Assembly: GCA_009846685.1 (NCBI GenBank)
Contig: VWVY01000004.1
Span: forward strand, 1 to 64,000
Direction of reading: 5' to 3'
Length of the DNA stretch: 64,000 nucleotides
Source: Rhizobiales bacterium SYSU XM002
Lineage (GTDB): Bacteria > Pseudomonadota > Alphaproteobacteria > Rhizobiales > Beijerinckiaceae
The notes under the pieces were generated by a model that saw only the letters and a list, made by a program, of their open reading frames with translations, was not told the DNA's origin and did no database searches. Position numbers and translations under genes: made by a program. Below, piece by piece: positions 42,059 through 52,503 of this stretch; the stretch's first letter is position 1, and each line of letters opens with the position of its first letter.

Positions 42059-42988
42059 ATGGCACCGCGCATTTCATGGGAAGGGGTTTTCCCCGCCGTC
42101 ACCACCCAATTCCGCGAGGACTTCTCGGTCGATCTCGATGCAACCGCCAAGGTTATCGACGCGCTGATCCGCGATGGCGTGTCCGGCCTCATCATCTGCG
42201 GCACGGTGGGCGAGAATACCTCCCTCACCCGTGCCGAGAAGGTCTCACTGATGGAGACCGCCAAGGCGACCGCGAAGGGGCGCGTGCCGGTAATCTGCGG
42301 CATTGCCGAATTCACCACCGCCTTCGCGATCGAGACAGCCAGGGAAGCCGCGCGCGTCGGCGTCGATGGCATCATGGTGATGCCGGCGCTGGTCTATTCC
42401 TCGAAGCCCCATGAGACGGCCGCGCATTTCCGCGGTGTCGCCGCCGCCACCGATTTGCCGGTGATGGTCTACAACAATCCGCCGATCTACAAGAATGACG
42501 TGACACCCGACATTCTCGCCTCGCTCGCCGATTGCGACACCGTGGTGTGCTTCAAGGATTCCTCGGGCGATACGCGCCGTTTCATCGACACCCGCAATAT
42601 GGTGGGCGACCGCTTCGTGCTGTTTGCCGGCCTTGACGATGTGGTCGTCGAAAGCGTGGCGATGGGCGCCGTCGGCTGGGTCTCCGGCATGTCGAATGCT
42701 TTCCCCACCGAGGGCGAGACCCTCTTCCGCCTTGCCAAGGCCGGACGTCTCGCGGAGGCGATGCCGCTCTATGAGTGGTTCATGCCGCTGCTGCACCTCG
42801 ACGCGCGACCGGATCTCGTCCAATGCATCAAGCTCTGCGAGCACATCATGGGCCGCGGCACCTGGCGCACGCGCCCGCCGCGCCTCGCCCTTCCGGAGAA
42901 GGACAAGGCCGAAGTAGAGGCTGCAATGAAGAAGGCGCTCGCCAATCGACCGAAGTTGCCGGATGTCGGCCTGAAACTCGGGCGCTAA
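42059..42988 (+). CDS. DHDPS/N-acetylneuraminate lyase family aldolase
   Basis: A 309-residue class I aldolase of the DapA superfamily. The pyruvate-binding GTVGENTSLT (GTTGE-type) motif is near residue 48, the catalytic Tyr in MVYNNPPIYK near 140 and the Schiff-base Lys in VVCFKDSSGD near 167, all present. The GntR-linked, non-lysine context and the C-terminal extension argue against lysine biosynthesis and for catabolic cleavage or dehydration of a keto acid, such as a sugar-acid or hydroxyproline intermediate. An AAGGGAGCA ribosome site lies upstream. Exact substrate unknown. Confidence 0.87.
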   Translation: MAPRISWEGVFPAVTTQFREDFSVDLDATAKVIDALIRDGVSGLIICGTVGENTSLTRAEKVSLMETAKATAKGRVPVICGIAEFTTAFAIETAREAARVGVDGIMVMPALVYSSKPHETAAHFRGVAAATDLPVMVYNNPPIYKNDVTPDILASLADCDTVVCFKDSSGDTRRFIDTRNMVGDRFVLFAGLDDVVVESVAMGAVGWVSGMSNAFPTEGETLFRLAKAGRLAEAMPLYEWFMPLLHLDARPDLVQCIKLCEHIMGRGTWRTRPPRLALPEKDKAEVEAAMKKALANRPKLPDVGLKLGR

Positions 42989-43002
42989 GCAAACGGCGGC
43001 CG

Positions 43003-45336
43003 CTATTCCGCCGCCGGCTTCTGGGCATGCGAGATGGGCCGGGCCTTGAGCTTTAGTTCGATGAGGTCCGAGCGCTCGCGTTCGGAATTGCGATAGATCT
43101 GCGTCTTGCCGGCGAGATATTGCTTCGGCTGGGCGATATCTGCCTGATACCAAGCCGCAGCGCGCAAGGTGAAGGCCGGATCGGCAAGATGCGGCCGCCC
43201 TAACGCGACGAGATCAGCACGGCCAGCAGCAACGATGGTGTTCATCTGGTCGGCCGTCGTGATGGCGCCGACGGCCATGGTCGCGACCTTCGCTTCGTTG
43301 CGGATGCGATCCGAGAATGGTGTCTGGAACATGCGGCCGTAGACCGGGGCGGAATCGTTCACCGTCTGCCCCGTCGACACGTCGATCAGGTCACAACCTT
43401 CCTGCGCGAAGGCTTCTGCGATGGCAACCGAATCGGCTCCCGTGATACCGCCCTCCTTCCAGTCCGTTGCCGAGATGCGGACCGACATCGGCTTCTCCGG
43501 CGGCCAGACCGCGCGCAACGCCCGGAACACCTCCAGTGGATACCGCAACCGGTTTTCGAGGCTGCCGCCGTATTCATCCGTGCGGTGGTTGGTGAGCGGC
43601 GAGAGGAAGCTCGCCAGAAGATATCCATGTGCGCAGTGGAGTTCGAGCATGTCGAACCCGGCCCGGTGTCCGCGCTTCGCCGCCGCGACGAAATCCGCCG
43701 CCACCCGGTCCATGTCGGCGCGGGTCATTTCGCGCGGCATCTGGCTTTCCGGATAATAGGGCAGCGGTGATGCCGAGACGATCGGCCACGCGCCTTGCGG
43801 CAACGGGCGATCCATCCCCTCCCACATCAGCTTGCTGGCCCCCTTGCGTCCGGCGTGGCCGAGCTGGAGCGCGATTTTCGCCGCCGAATGCCGATGCGTG
43901 AAATCGACGATACGCTTCCACGCCGCTTCCTGAGCATCGGTGTAGATACCCGCGCAGCCCGGCGTGATGCGCGCGTCTTCCGAGACGCAGACCATTTCGG
44001 TGAAGATCAAGCCAGCGCCGCCGGTCGCGCGTGCGCCGTAGTGCATTACGTGCCAATCATTGATGAGGCCGTTTTCCGCCGAATACTGGCACATCGGCGA
44101 GACCACGGCGCGGTTCTCAATCTTCAGATCGCGCAACCGGAACGGCTGGAACATCGGCGGCACCGGCGTGCTATCTCGGCGATACTTCGCCTCGGCGCCG
44201 ACCTCGCCCGCCACCAGCTCATCGACAGCCGCGACCAAGGCCGGCGCTCGAAGCGCGAGGTTGTCGTAGGTGATCGCCTTCGAGCGCGTCATCAACCCGA
44301 AGACGAACCGTAGCGGCGGGAAATTCCAGAACCGTTTCAGATCCTCGAACCAGACGAGGCTGACCTCCGCGGCATGCTGGGTCTTTTCCACGTCCTCGCG
44401 ACGTGCGGCTTCATAATGGTCGAGCGCCGCCCGCACATCGAGGCCCTTGGCATGGAACGCGCGATGCAGCTCGATCGCATCCTCCATCGCGAGCTTCGTC
44501 CCGGAGCCGATCGAAAAATGGGCGGACGCTTTCGCGTCACCCATGATGACGATGTTGTCCTTCACCCAGCGCTCGCAGCGGATCGCCGGGAAATTGCGCC
44601 AGTAGGAGCGGTTGATAATGAGTGGATGGCCCTGCAATTCCTCGCGGAACACATTCTCGAGAAACCGTGCGGAGGTCGGCTCGTCCATCTCGCCGAGGCC
44701 TGCGCGACGGAATGTCTCTGGATCGGTTTCCATCACCCAGGTCGAACGTCCAGCCTCATACTGATAGCAATGGGCAATGAAGATGCCGTGTTCAGTCTCC
44801 CGGAAGAAGAAAGTGAAAGCATCGAACGGCCGCGTCGAGCCCATCCAAGCGAAATGGTTCGGACGTAGTTCGATTTTCGGCTTGAAATGATCCTTGTACG
44901 TCTCACGGATGCGGCTGTTGATCCCATCTGCGGCAATAACGAGATCGTATTCCGCCGAAAGCTTGCCGAAATCCTCGATCTCCGTGTGGAAAACCAGCTT
45001 CACACCAAGTGCTTCCGCGCTCTTTTGCAGGAGGTCAAGCAGCGTGTGGCGCGAGCATCCGCAGAAGCCGTTGCCCCCGATGCGGTGGGTCGTGCCCTTG
45101 AAGTGGATTTCGATATCGTCCCAGTAAGCGAAACTGTCGGCGATGGCGCGATAGGACGGAAAATCGGTTTCGCGGAAGGTCTCCAGCGTCTGGTCCGAAA
45201 AAACCACCCCGAAGCCGAAGGTATCGTCGGGTCGGTTGCGCTCGAAGATGGTGATGTCGATTTCCGGCCAGTCCCGCTTCATCAGCAGCGAAAAATAGAG
45301 CCCGGCGGGCCCGCCTCCCACGACCGCGACACGCAT
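43003..45336 (-). CDS. 2-aminobenzoyl-CoA monooxygenase/reductase-type fusion protein
   Basis: A 777-residue natural fusion. The N-terminal part (about 1-385) is a flavin monooxygenase of the salicylyl-CoA 5-hydroxylase type (GGGPAG at 7-12, [33 protein letters not shown]). The C-terminal part (about 395-750) is an Old Yellow Enzyme reductase ([64 protein letters not shown]). Azoarcus evansii 2-aminobenzoyl-CoA monooxygenase/reductase has this architecture and length; it hydroxylates and then reduces anthraniloyl-CoA. Salicylyl-CoA is an alternative substrate. The ligase, enoyl-CoA hydratase and acyl-CoA dehydrogenase genes in the divergent operon fit. A regulatory repeat shared with the importer lies 27 bases upstream. 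Confidence 0.85.
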   Translation of the reverse strand: MRVAVVGGGPAGLYFSLLMKRDWPEIDITIFERNRPDDTFGFGVVFSDQTLETFRETDFPSYRAIADSFAYWDDIEIHFKGTTHRIGGNGFCGCSRHTLLDLLQKSAEALGVKLVFHTEIEDFGKLSAEYDLVIAADGINSRIRETYKDHFKPKIELRPNHFAWMGSTRPFDAFTFFFRETEHGIFIAHCYQYEAGRSTWVMETDPETFRRAGLGEMDEPTSARFLENVFREELQGHPLIINRSYWRNFPAIRCERWVKDNIVIMGDAKASAHFSIGSGTKLAMEDAIELHRAFHAKGLDVRAALDHYEAARREDVEKTQHAAEVSLVWFEDLKRFWNFPPLRFVFGLMTRSKAITYDNLALRAPALVAAVDELVAGEVGAEAKYRRDSTPVPPMFQPFRLRDLKIENRAVVSPMCQYSAENGLINDWHVMHYGARATGGAGLIFTEMVCVSEDARITPGCAGIYTDAQEAAWKRIVDFTHRHSAAKIALQLGHAGRKGASKLMWEGMDRPLPQGAWPIVSASPLPYYPESQMPREMTRADMDRVAADFVAAAKRGHRAGFDMLELHCAHGYLLASFLSPLTNHRTDEYGGSLENRLRYPLEVFRALRAVWPPEKPMSVRISATDWKEGGITGADSVAIAEAFAQEGCDLIDVSTGQTVNDSAPVYGRMFQTPFSDRIRNEAKVATMAVGAITTADQMNTIVAAGRADLVALGRPHLADPAFTLRAAAWYQADIAQPKQYLAGKTQIYRNSERERSDLIELKLKARPISHAQKPAAE

Positions 45337-45362
45337 TGCAAACCTCCCGGATCTCGATATCC

Positions 45363-45385
45363 AAATTAATTTTAAACTTGAAATA
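45363..45385. promoter_or_regulatory. Shared AT-rich operator, copy 1 (upstream of the monooxygenase/reductase gene)
   Basis: AAATTAATTTTAAACTTGAA followed by ATA. A nearly identical sequence occurs at 57689-57711, upstream of the importer operon; both contain ATTTTAAACTTGAAATA. The surrounding intergenic region (45337-45568) is strikingly AT-rich and is shared by the two divergent units, so the site may control both. The MarR protein encoded at 46333 is the nearest candidate binder. Confidence 0.6.
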
Positions 45386-45568
45386 TTTTAGATGCAATAG
45401 GTCCTTTTCCCGACACCCGACATCGCAATTAATCGACCGGACTTATGAAATGAAATATTTGATATCATTATATAATTCTGTAAAAAATTCAAACATGCTC
45501 CTTCGTCTGACCGCCTCGCTGGACAATTCCTTTGAATATGAAATAATGCGGAAATCATGGGAGTGAGT

Positions 45569-46333
45569 ATGACGAAAGGGCAGCTTACAGGCCAGCGGGC
45601 ACTCGTCACGGGCGGCAGCCGCGGCATCGGTCGCGCGATCGCCGCGCGACTGACTGCGGCCGGCGCGGATGTCTCGATCATCGCGCGCGATCCAGCCGGT
45701 GTCGAGAACGCTTTGAAGGATGAGATCGCGAGGGCCGGCCTTGCGGTCGATGTATGTGACGAAATGGCCTTTCGTGACGCCATCGCCCGACTCGCTGGCG
45801 ACAAGTCGTTTCACTTCGTGGTCGCGAATGCGGGTGGCGCGGAAACCGCCCGCTTCGAGCGGACAGACGCGCCTCTCTTCCGCCGCATGGTCGAACTCAA
45901 TCTGATCGCGACGGTAACGACGTTTCAGGCCACGCTGCCCGCCATGCGGGCTGCAGGTTTCGGTCGGCTAATTGCGGTGGCGTCGACAGCTGCTCATCGC
46001 GGCTACCGCAACACGAGCGCCTACGCGGCTGCCAAGCATGCCGTTCTCGGCCTCGTCCGCTCGCTGGCGCTTGAGACCGCCGGCAGCGGAGTGACGGTGA
46101 ATGCCGTCTCTCCCGGCTTCACCGATACGGATCTTGTTGGCAGGGCCGTCGCCGCAATGGCCACGCGCGGTGGCATAAGCATCGAGGCTGCCAAGGCCGG
46201 CTTCGCGACGGACAACCCGAGCGGAAGACTGATCGAACCGCACGAGGTTGCCGAGGCGGTTCTCTACCTCTGCGGGGACAATGCCGGGTCCGTGAACGGC
46301 CAGTCGCTCCTGATCAACGGTGGAGAATTCTGA
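45569..46333 (+). CDS. SDR-family NAD(P)-dependent dehydrogenase
   Basis: A 254-residue short-chain dehydrogenase. The cofactor loop is TGGSRGIG (14-21), NAG in VVANAGG, the catalytic Ser in AVASTAAHRG, the Tyr-Lys pair in SAYAAAKHA, and the PG motif in NAVSPGFTDTD. In a CoA-thioester aromatic pathway it could act as a 3-hydroxyacyl-CoA dehydrogenase after ring hydroxylation. ATG 45569 follows GGGAG by five bases; an ATG at 45557 overlaps that site. It is the first gene of the plus-strand catabolic operon; its stop overlaps the MarR start (TGATG). Confidence 0.87.
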   Translation: MTKGQLTGQRALVTGGSRGIGRAIAARLTAAGADVSIIARDPAGVENALKDEIARAGLAVDVCDEMAFRDAIARLAGDKSFHFVVANAGGAETARFERTDAPLFRRMVELNLIATVTTFQATLPAMRAAGFGRLIAVASTAAHRGYRNTSAYAAAKHAVLGLVRSLALETAGSGVTVNAVSPGFTDTDLVGRAVAAMATRGGISIEAAKAGFATDNPSGRLIEPHEVAEAVLYLCGDNAGSVNGQSLLINGGEF

Positions 46334-46880
46334 TGGTAGCCTCTTTCCCCGCCACTTCGGCCGCCGGCGATCCCGCCCCCGCGCTCGACCGGGAGACGAA
46401 GGCCACGGAGCGACCCGGCGATCATAAGGATGAACTGCGCCTCTGGCTCCGGATGCTCACCTGCTCGACGATGATCGAGCGTGAAATCCGCCGGGCCCTG
46501 CGTGAGGAATTCCGCACAACGCTGCCGCGCTTCGACCTGATGGCGCAGCTTGAGAAATCCGCAACGGGCATGACCGTGGGCGAGGTCTCCCAGCGCCTGA
46601 TGGTCTCGAACGGCAATGTCACCACCGTCGTTGCCGGATTGGTCGAAGACGGTCTCGTCGACAAGCGCCCCGCCGCACACGACCGGCGCGTCCAGGTGAT
46701 TTCTCTCACCGCGCTCGGCCGCCGTCAGTTCAAGGCGATGGCGGAACGGCACGAGGAATGGATCGCCAATCTCTTCGCCGGTCTCGCACCAGACGAACTC
46801 GCCGGACTGATGCGCCTGCTCGGCACCACCAAGGCTTCCATTCAACGGGCCGTCCGCCCGACCAATTCGGAGGACGCGCC

Positions 46881-46884
<4 letters not shown>
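46333..46884 (+). CDS. MarR-family transcriptional regulator
   Basis: A 183-residue regulator. A flexible Pro/Ala-rich N-terminus (about 1-30) precedes the winged helix-turn-helix, with [21 protein letters not shown] as recognition region (about 78-98) and the wing in [17 protein letters not shown], followed by dimerisation helices. MarR proteins near aryl-CoA operons commonly respond to the CoA thioester. It is embedded in the operon: start and stop overlap its neighbours (TGATG and ATGA). The shared AT-rich sites at 45363 and 57691 are candidate targets. Confidence 0.9.
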
Positions 46885-47714
<830 letters not shown>

Positions 47715-47716
47715 CA

Positions 47717-48913
47717 ATGCCGACGCTAGCGGAAACGCTTGGCTGGCCGTTCTTCGACGAGCGGCATCGCGCCTTTGCCGCCGACCTTTCGGCTTGGGCG
47801 CGCCAAACCCTCAAGGACCTGCCGCACGACGATGTCGATGCGGCCTGCCGCGCGCGCGTCGCCGCGCTCGGCAAGGCCGGGTTCCTTCGCCCCACGGTGC
47901 CGGCAGCCTATAGCGGCCTGACGGCCGGTTTCGATGTTCGCACGCTCTGCCTCGCCCGCGAGATCCTCGCGTTTCATGACGGGCTCGCCGATTTCGCTTT
48001 CGCGATGCAAGGGCTCGGCACCGGCTCGATCACGCTGTTCGGCGACGAGGCCCTGAAGCAGCGCTACCTTCCTCCCGTCGCGCGCGGGGAACGCATCGCC
48101 GCCTTCGCCCTGTCTGAACTGGAAGCGGGTTCGGATGTCGCCGCGCTCGCGACTACCGCCGTGCCGGACGGCAACGATCACGTCCGCATCAACGGCGGCA
48201 AGACATGGATTTCGAACGGCGGCATCGCCGATCACTACGTCGTCTTCGTCCGCACCGGCGAGGCACCGGGCGCGAAGGGACTTTCGGCTTTCGTCGTCGA
48301 TGCCGATACACCGGGCCTCTCGATCCGCGAACGTATCGAGGTCATCGCACCGCACCCGCTCGCGACGCTCGCCTTCGAGGATTGCCGCGTGCCCGTCGCC
48401 AACCAGCTCGGCGGCCCCGGCGATGGCTTTCGCATCGCGATGGCGACGCTCGACATCTTCCGTTCGACGGTGGGCGCCGCCGCGCTCGGCTTCGCCCGCC
48501 GGGCGCTGCACGAGACGCTGGAACGCGCGACCACCCGCAAGCTCTTCGGTGGCACGCTCGGCGATCTGCAACTCGCGCAGGCCAATATCGCCGACAGCAT
48601 TGCGGAGGTGGAGGCGGCCGCGCTGCTCGTCTATCGCGCGGCTTGGAAGAAGGATGGCGGCGCGGCGCGCATCACCGGCGAGGCGGCCCTTGCCAAGATG
48701 GTTGCGACCGAGAACGCGCAAGCCGTCATCGACCGTGCCGTGCAATTGCATGGCGGGCTTGGCGTCACCAAGGGCGTGAAGGTCGAGGAACTTTACCGCG
48801 AGATCCGGGCGCTGCGCATCTATGAGGGCGCAACCGACGTGCAGAAGATCGTCATCGCCCGCGAGGCGCTGAAGGCACATTCCGCAACTGGATTCGGCAA
48901 GACCGGAAGCTGA
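47717..48913 (+). CDS. Acyl-CoA dehydrogenase family protein
   Basis: A 398-residue FAD-dependent dehydrogenase. Signatures include [19 protein letters not shown], the substrate-binding Thr/Ser region [20 protein letters not shown], the arginine-containing [18 protein letters not shown], and the C-terminal [20 protein letters not shown] followed by [19 protein letters not shown]. The usual catalytic Glu should be in [10 protein letters not shown]. Within the operon it could oxidise a ring-reduced or ring-opened CoA intermediate. It is followed 11 bases later by the aryl-CoA ligase. Confidence 0.9.
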   Translation: MPTLAETLGWPFFDERHRAFAADLSAWARQTLKDLPHDDVDAACRARVAALGKAGFLRPTVPAAYSGLTAGFDVRTLCLAREILAFHDGLADFAFAMQGLGTGSITLFGDEALKQRYLPPVARGERIAAFALSELEAGSDVAALATTAVPDGNDHVRINGGKTWISNGGIADHYVVFVRTGEAPGAKGLSAFVVDADTPGLSIRERIEVIAPHPLATLAFEDCRVPVANQLGGPGDGFRIAMATLDIFRSTVGAAALGFARRALHETLERATTRKLFGGTLGDLQLAQANIADSIAEVEAAALLVYRAAWKKDGGAARITGEAALAKMVATENAQAVIDRAVQLHGGLGVTKGVKVEELYREIRALRIYEGATDVQKIVIAREALKAHSATGFGKTGS

Positions 48914-48924
48914 GGAGGAGAGAC

Positions 48925-50562
48925 ATGTTCGTCAGCGCGCATCTCGATCCGTTCTGCCGGGAGAACCTGCCCCCGCCATCGCAATGGCCGGACCTGCGGC
49001 TTCGCGAGGCGGGGCTCGATTATCCGGAACGCATCAACGTCGCCCATGAACTGGTCACCCGGCACGTGCTGGCGGGGAATGGTGCTCGCCCGGCGATCAT
49101 CGGCGCGGAAGAAACCTGGAGTTATGCCGAGTTCGACGAGCGCATCAACCGCATCGCCAATGTGCTCGTGCGCGATCTCGGCCTGGTGCCCGGCAACCGC
49201 GTGCTCCTGCGCGCGCCCAACAATCCGATGCTGGTCGCGGTCTATTTCGCGGTTCTCAAGGCGGGCGGCGTTGCGGTAGCGACCATGCCGCTGCTGCGCG
49301 CACGCGAACTCGCCTACCCCATCCGCAAGGCAAAAATCCGCCTCGCGCTCTGCGATCACCGGCTAACGGAAGAGCTGACGGAAGCGCAGAAGCTCGAACC
49401 GACCCTCCAGCGCATCCTCGCCTTCGGCAATGGCGATCTCGAAAGGTTGATGGCCAAGCCCGGCTACGCCGATTTCGCCGCAGTCGAGACGGCGCAGGAT
49501 GATGTCTGCCTCATCGGCTTCACCTCCGGCACCACGGGCGAACCCAAGGGCACGATGCATTTTCATCGCGATCTCCTTGCCATCTGCGATTGCTACGGCG
49601 CTAAGGTGCTCAAAGCCTCACCGGAAGATCGTTTCATCGGCTCGCCGCCGCTCGCCTTCACTTTCGGTCTTGGCGGGTTGGTACTGTTCCCCTTGCGGAT
49701 CGGCGCGGCGGGGGTCCTGATCGAGAAGGCAGGTCCACCGGATCTGCTGGCGGCCATACAGGGCCATGGCGCGAGTGTGCTCTTCACCGCGCCGACCGCC
49801 TACCGTGCTATGCTTGACAAGCTGCCGCCCGAGGGCCTGCCGACCCTCCGGATCTGCGTTTCCGCCGGTGAGGCCCTGCCAAAATCCACCTTCGAGGCGT
49901 GGAAAGCCGCAACTGGCATCGAGTTGATGGACGGCATCGGCGCTACGGAGATGCTGCATATCTTCATCGCCGCACCGCGCGGCGCGATCCGTCCCGGTTC
50001 GACCGGTATCCCCGTTCCCGGCTACGAGGCCCGTATCGTCGACGCAGACGGCAATCCCGTGCCGGACGGCACGCCGGGCCGCCTCGCGATGCGCGGACCG
50101 ACCGGTTGCCGCTACCTCGCGGACGAACGGCAGAGGGTCTATGTCCGCGATGGCTGGAACGTCTCCGGCGACACCTACATCCGCGATGCTGACGGTTACT
50201 TCTGGTATCAGGCGCGCTCGGACGACATGATCATCTCCGCCGGCTACAACATCGCCGGGCCGGAGGTGGAAGCAAGCCTTCTCGCCCATCCCGCCGTCGC
50301 GGAATGCGGGGTCGTCGGCATGCCGGACGCCGAGCGCGGCATGATCGTCAAGGCCTATGTCGTTCTGAAGCCGGGTCACTTCGGTGACGCCACGATGGTC
50401 AAAGCCTTGCAGGACCATGTCAAGGCCGATATCGCACCGTTCAAGTACCCGCGCCAGATCGCCTTCGTCGAGGCGCTGCCGAAGACCCAGACCGGCAAAC
50501 TGCAACGTTTCGCCCTTCGCGAACGCGCAATCGAGGAATATCGTCAGGCCAAGGCCGGCTGA
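48925..50562 (+). CDS. Benzoate-CoA ligase family, probable 2-aminobenzoate-CoA ligase
   Basis: A 545-residue aryl-CoA ligase. The ATP loop is TSGTTGEPKGTMHFHRD (about 196-212), with SAGEALPKSTFEAWK, GIGATEMLHIFIA, the adenosine-binding DGWNVSGDTYIRDADGYF and the C-terminal KTQTGKLQRFALRE Lys. It belongs with benzoate/2-aminobenzoate-CoA ligases rather than fatty acyl ligases. It would activate anthranilate (or a related arene acid) before the monooxygenase/reductase. Ribosome site GAGGAGAG. A RidA-family gene follows at 45 bases. Confidence 0.87.
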   Translation: MFVSAHLDPFCRENLPPPSQWPDLRLREAGLDYPERINVAHELVTRHVLAGNGARPAIIGAEETWSYAEFDERINRIANVLVRDLGLVPGNRVLLRAPNNPMLVAVYFAVLKAGGVAVATMPLLRARELAYPIRKAKIRLALCDHRLTEELTEAQKLEPTLQRILAFGNGDLERLMAKPGYADFAAVETAQDDVCLIGFTSGTTGEPKGTMHFHRDLLAICDCYGAKVLKASPEDRFIGSPPLAFTFGLGGLVLFPLRIGAAGVLIEKAGPPDLLAAIQGHGASVLFTAPTAYRAMLDKLPPEGLPTLRICVSAGEALPKSTFEAWKAATGIELMDGIGATEMLHIFIAAPRGAIRPGSTGIPVPGYEARIVDADGNPVPDGTPGRLAMRGPTGCRYLADERQRVYVRDGWNVSGDTYIRDADGYFWYQARSDDMIISAGYNIAGPEVEASLLAHPAVAECGVVGMPDAERGMIVKAYVVLKPGHFGDATMVKALQDHVKADIAPFKYPRQIAFVEALPKTQTGKLQRFALRERAIEEYRQAKAG

Positions 50563-50607
50563 AACCAGGGCCGGCCGAGCGCAAGAAACGGCCAAGAGAG
50601 GAAACCC

Positions 50608-51042
50608 ATGTCGATCGAAGCGCTGAAACAGGCTGCCGCCGGACCGGAGGGGCCGAATGCCGTACACCCACCGGGTTGGCCACAGCCGCGCGGCTATGCC
50701 AACGGGATGAAGGCGCGCGGGACCTTTTTCGTCACCGGCGGGCTCGTCGGCTGGGATGTCGAAGGGCGTTTCCCGGAAGGGTTCGTCGCGCAGGTGCGGC
50801 AGACACTCGAAAATGTCGTCGCCGTGCTCCGGGCCGGTGGATCGGGCCCGGAACATCTGGTGCGCATGACATGGTATGTCACGGACATCGAGGCTTATCG
50901 CAACAACCTGCCGGATATCGGAGCCGCCTACCGTGCGACGATTGGCAAGCATTTTCCGGCGATGGCACTGGTTCAGGTCGTCAGCCTCGTTGAGCGCGCC
51001 GCAATGGTGGAGATCGAGGCAACCGCTGTCATCCCCGATTAG
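50608..51042 (+). CDS. RidA-family (YjgF/YER057c) protein
   Basis: A 144-residue Rid-family protein, with FFVTGGLVGWDVEGRF, NVVAVLRAGGSGPEHLVRMTWYV and the C-terminal MVEIEATAVIPD characteristic of the fold. Archetypal RidA has an Arg about seven residues before the VEIEA motif that binds the carboxylate; here that position is Leu and Arg is nearer, so it belongs to another Rid subfamily. RidA deaminates reactive enamines. In an anthraniloyl-CoA pathway the reduced ring carries an enamine, so a deaminase role here is attractive but unproven. Confidence 0.87.
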   Translation: MSIEALKQAAAGPEGPNAVHPPGWPQPRGYANGMKARGTFFVTGGLVGWDVEGRFPEGFVAQVRQTLENVVAVLRAGGSGPEHLVRMTWYVTDIEAYRNNLPDIGAAYRATIGKHFPAMALVQVVSLVERAAMVEIEATAVIPD

Positions 51043-51107
51043 GTGCCGCGAGGCTTGATCGGAAGAGCAATCGGGTTTCAACTTCCCGCAACGCATGGGA
51101 GATCGAC

Positions 51108-52493
51108 ATGGCCAAACCCGAGAAGACGGGAAAAAAGGACAGGAAGACCAAGGATAAGTCGGGCAAGAAGGCCGCCAGGGTTGCTGCGAAACGGCAGGAT
51201 GTCATGGTCATCGGCGGCACACGGCGCGGCGCCTTCACCGGGCAACCCAAGGTGCTGATCGCCGGCGCCGGGGTTGGCGGACTGACCCTGGCGCTGATGC
51301 TGCACAAGCGCGGCATTGCCTCCGTGATCTACGAGCAGGCGAGCGCCATTCTTCCCGTTGGGGCCGGAATCAACGTGTTGCCCCATGCCATCCGCGAGCT
51401 CGCCGAACTCGATCTCCTCCCGGTGCTCGACAGCGTTGGCATCCGCACGACCGAACTCTTCTACATGAACCGGACGGGTCAGATCGTCTGGCGCGAGCCG
51501 CGCGGCATCGCTGCCGGTTTCGAGGTGCCGCAATATTCAATCCATCGCGGCCGGTTGCAGAAGGCGCTGTACGATGTGGCGGTCGACCGTCTTGGCCCGG
51601 ACGCGGTGAAGACCGGCCGTCGCCTCGCAGGGTTCATCCAGGACGACGGCGGCGTGACGGCCTACGTCGTGGACGCGATCGACGGCAGCGGGAGCGAGAC
51701 CGTCCGGGCTGAAGTGCTGATCGGCGCCGACGGCATTCATTCCGCCGTGCGCACGCATTTCTATCCCGATCAGGGCCTGCCACGCTGGAACGGTGTCCAG
51801 ATGTGGCGTGGCACCGCCGATTTTCCTACCTTCCTCGACGGCGCCTCGATGATCATCGCCGGCGGCATGGGCGCGAAATTCGTCCTCTACCCGATTGCAC
51901 CGGGCGAGGCGCCGGGCACGCGCCTCACCAACTGGGTCGTCAACGTCAAGGTTTCCGATACGCCGCATCCGCCGGGCAAGGAGAGCTGGTCGCGGCGCGG
52001 GCGGCTCGACGAGATGCTCCCCTTCGCCAAGCGCTTCGAAGTGCCGGGCTTCGATCTCGTCAGCCTGATCAAGAGCACGGAAGCCTTCTACGAATACCCG
52101 ATGTGCGACCGCGACCCTCTGCCGCGCTGGACCTTCGGTCGCGTGAGCCTGCTCGGCGATGCGGCACACCCGATGTATCCGGTCGGCTCGAACGGCGCGG
52201 GACAAGCGATCCTGGACGCGCGAATGCTGGCGGATCGCCTCGCCCGCGCCGAGCATCCCTATCAGGCGTTGATCGAATACGAGGCCGACCGCCTGCCGAA
52301 GACGGCCGAAATCGTCGCCCTCAACCGCAAGGGCGGGCCGGAGCGGGTGATCGACGAGGTGGAAAAACTGGCTCCTGCCGGGTTCACGGATGTGGATCGC
52401 GTGCTCAGCCACGACGAACGCCGCGCCATCGTGCGCGGCTATGCCGGAAAGGCCGGTTTCACGCTGCAGCAGGTCAATAAAAAGGCGGGGTAA
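51108..52493 (+). CDS. FAD-dependent monooxygenase with a Lys-rich N-terminal extension
   Basis: A 461-residue class A flavoprotein monooxygenase. GxGxxG is VLIAGAGVGGLTLAL (about 48-62), the DG motif is EVLIGADGIHSAVRTHFYP, and the GD motif is VSLLGDAAHPMYPVGSNGAG. It resembles PhzS- and 3-hydroxybenzoate 6-hydroxylase-like proteins. The first 35 residues are unusually rich in Lys and Arg (PEKTGKKDRKTKDKSGKKAA), not expected for the family. ATG 51108 has a GGGAG site, so the extension is probably made; a weaker start at 51204 would omit it. It ends the plus-strand operon and shares a terminator hairpin with the convergent cupin gene. Confidence 0.83.
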   Translation: MAKPEKTGKKDRKTKDKSGKKAARVAAKRQDVMVIGGTRRGAFTGQPKVLIAGAGVGGLTLALMLHKRGIASVIYEQASAILPVGAGINVLPHAIRELAELDLLPVLDSVGIRTTELFYMNRTGQIVWREPRGIAAGFEVPQYSIHRGRLQKALYDVAVDRLGPDAVKTGRRLAGFIQDDGGVTAYVVDAIDGSGSETVRAEVLIGADGIHSAVRTHFYPDQGLPRWNGVQMWRGTADFPTFLDGASMIIAGGMGAKFVLYPIAPGEAPGTRLTNWVVNVKVSDTPHPPGKESWSRRGRLDEMLPFAKRFEVPGFDLVSLIKSTEAFYEYPMCDRDPLPRWTFGRVSLLGDAAHPMYPVGSNGAGQAILDARMLADRLARAEHPYQALIEYEADRLPKTAEIVALNRKGGPERVIDEVEKLAPAGFTDVDRVLSHDERRAIVRGYAGKAGFTLQQVNKKAG

Positions 52494-52502
52494 CCCGCCT
52501 TT
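52481..52502. terminator. Bidirectional terminator hairpin overlapping the monooxygenase stop codon
   Basis: AAAGGCGGG-GTAA-CCCGCCTTT, a perfect 9-bp stem with a four-base loop. It is flanked by A-rich sequence on the left and TTTCTC on the right, so it can work for both convergent units. The loop contains the monooxygenase TAA and the right arm ends one base before the cupin stop. Confidence 0.85.
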
Positions 52503-52503
52503 C

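Noticed and set aside
42059-42988. Assignment of the aldolase as biosynthetic dihydrodipicolinate synthase (dapA)
   Set aside because: The divergent GntR regulator, palindromic operator and longer C-terminus fit a catabolic member of the superfamily better.
47726-48880. Long minus-strand frame opposite the acyl-CoA dehydrogenase
   Set aside because: The plus-strand protein has all acyl-CoA dehydrogenase signatures; the antisense frame is a GC-bias artefact.
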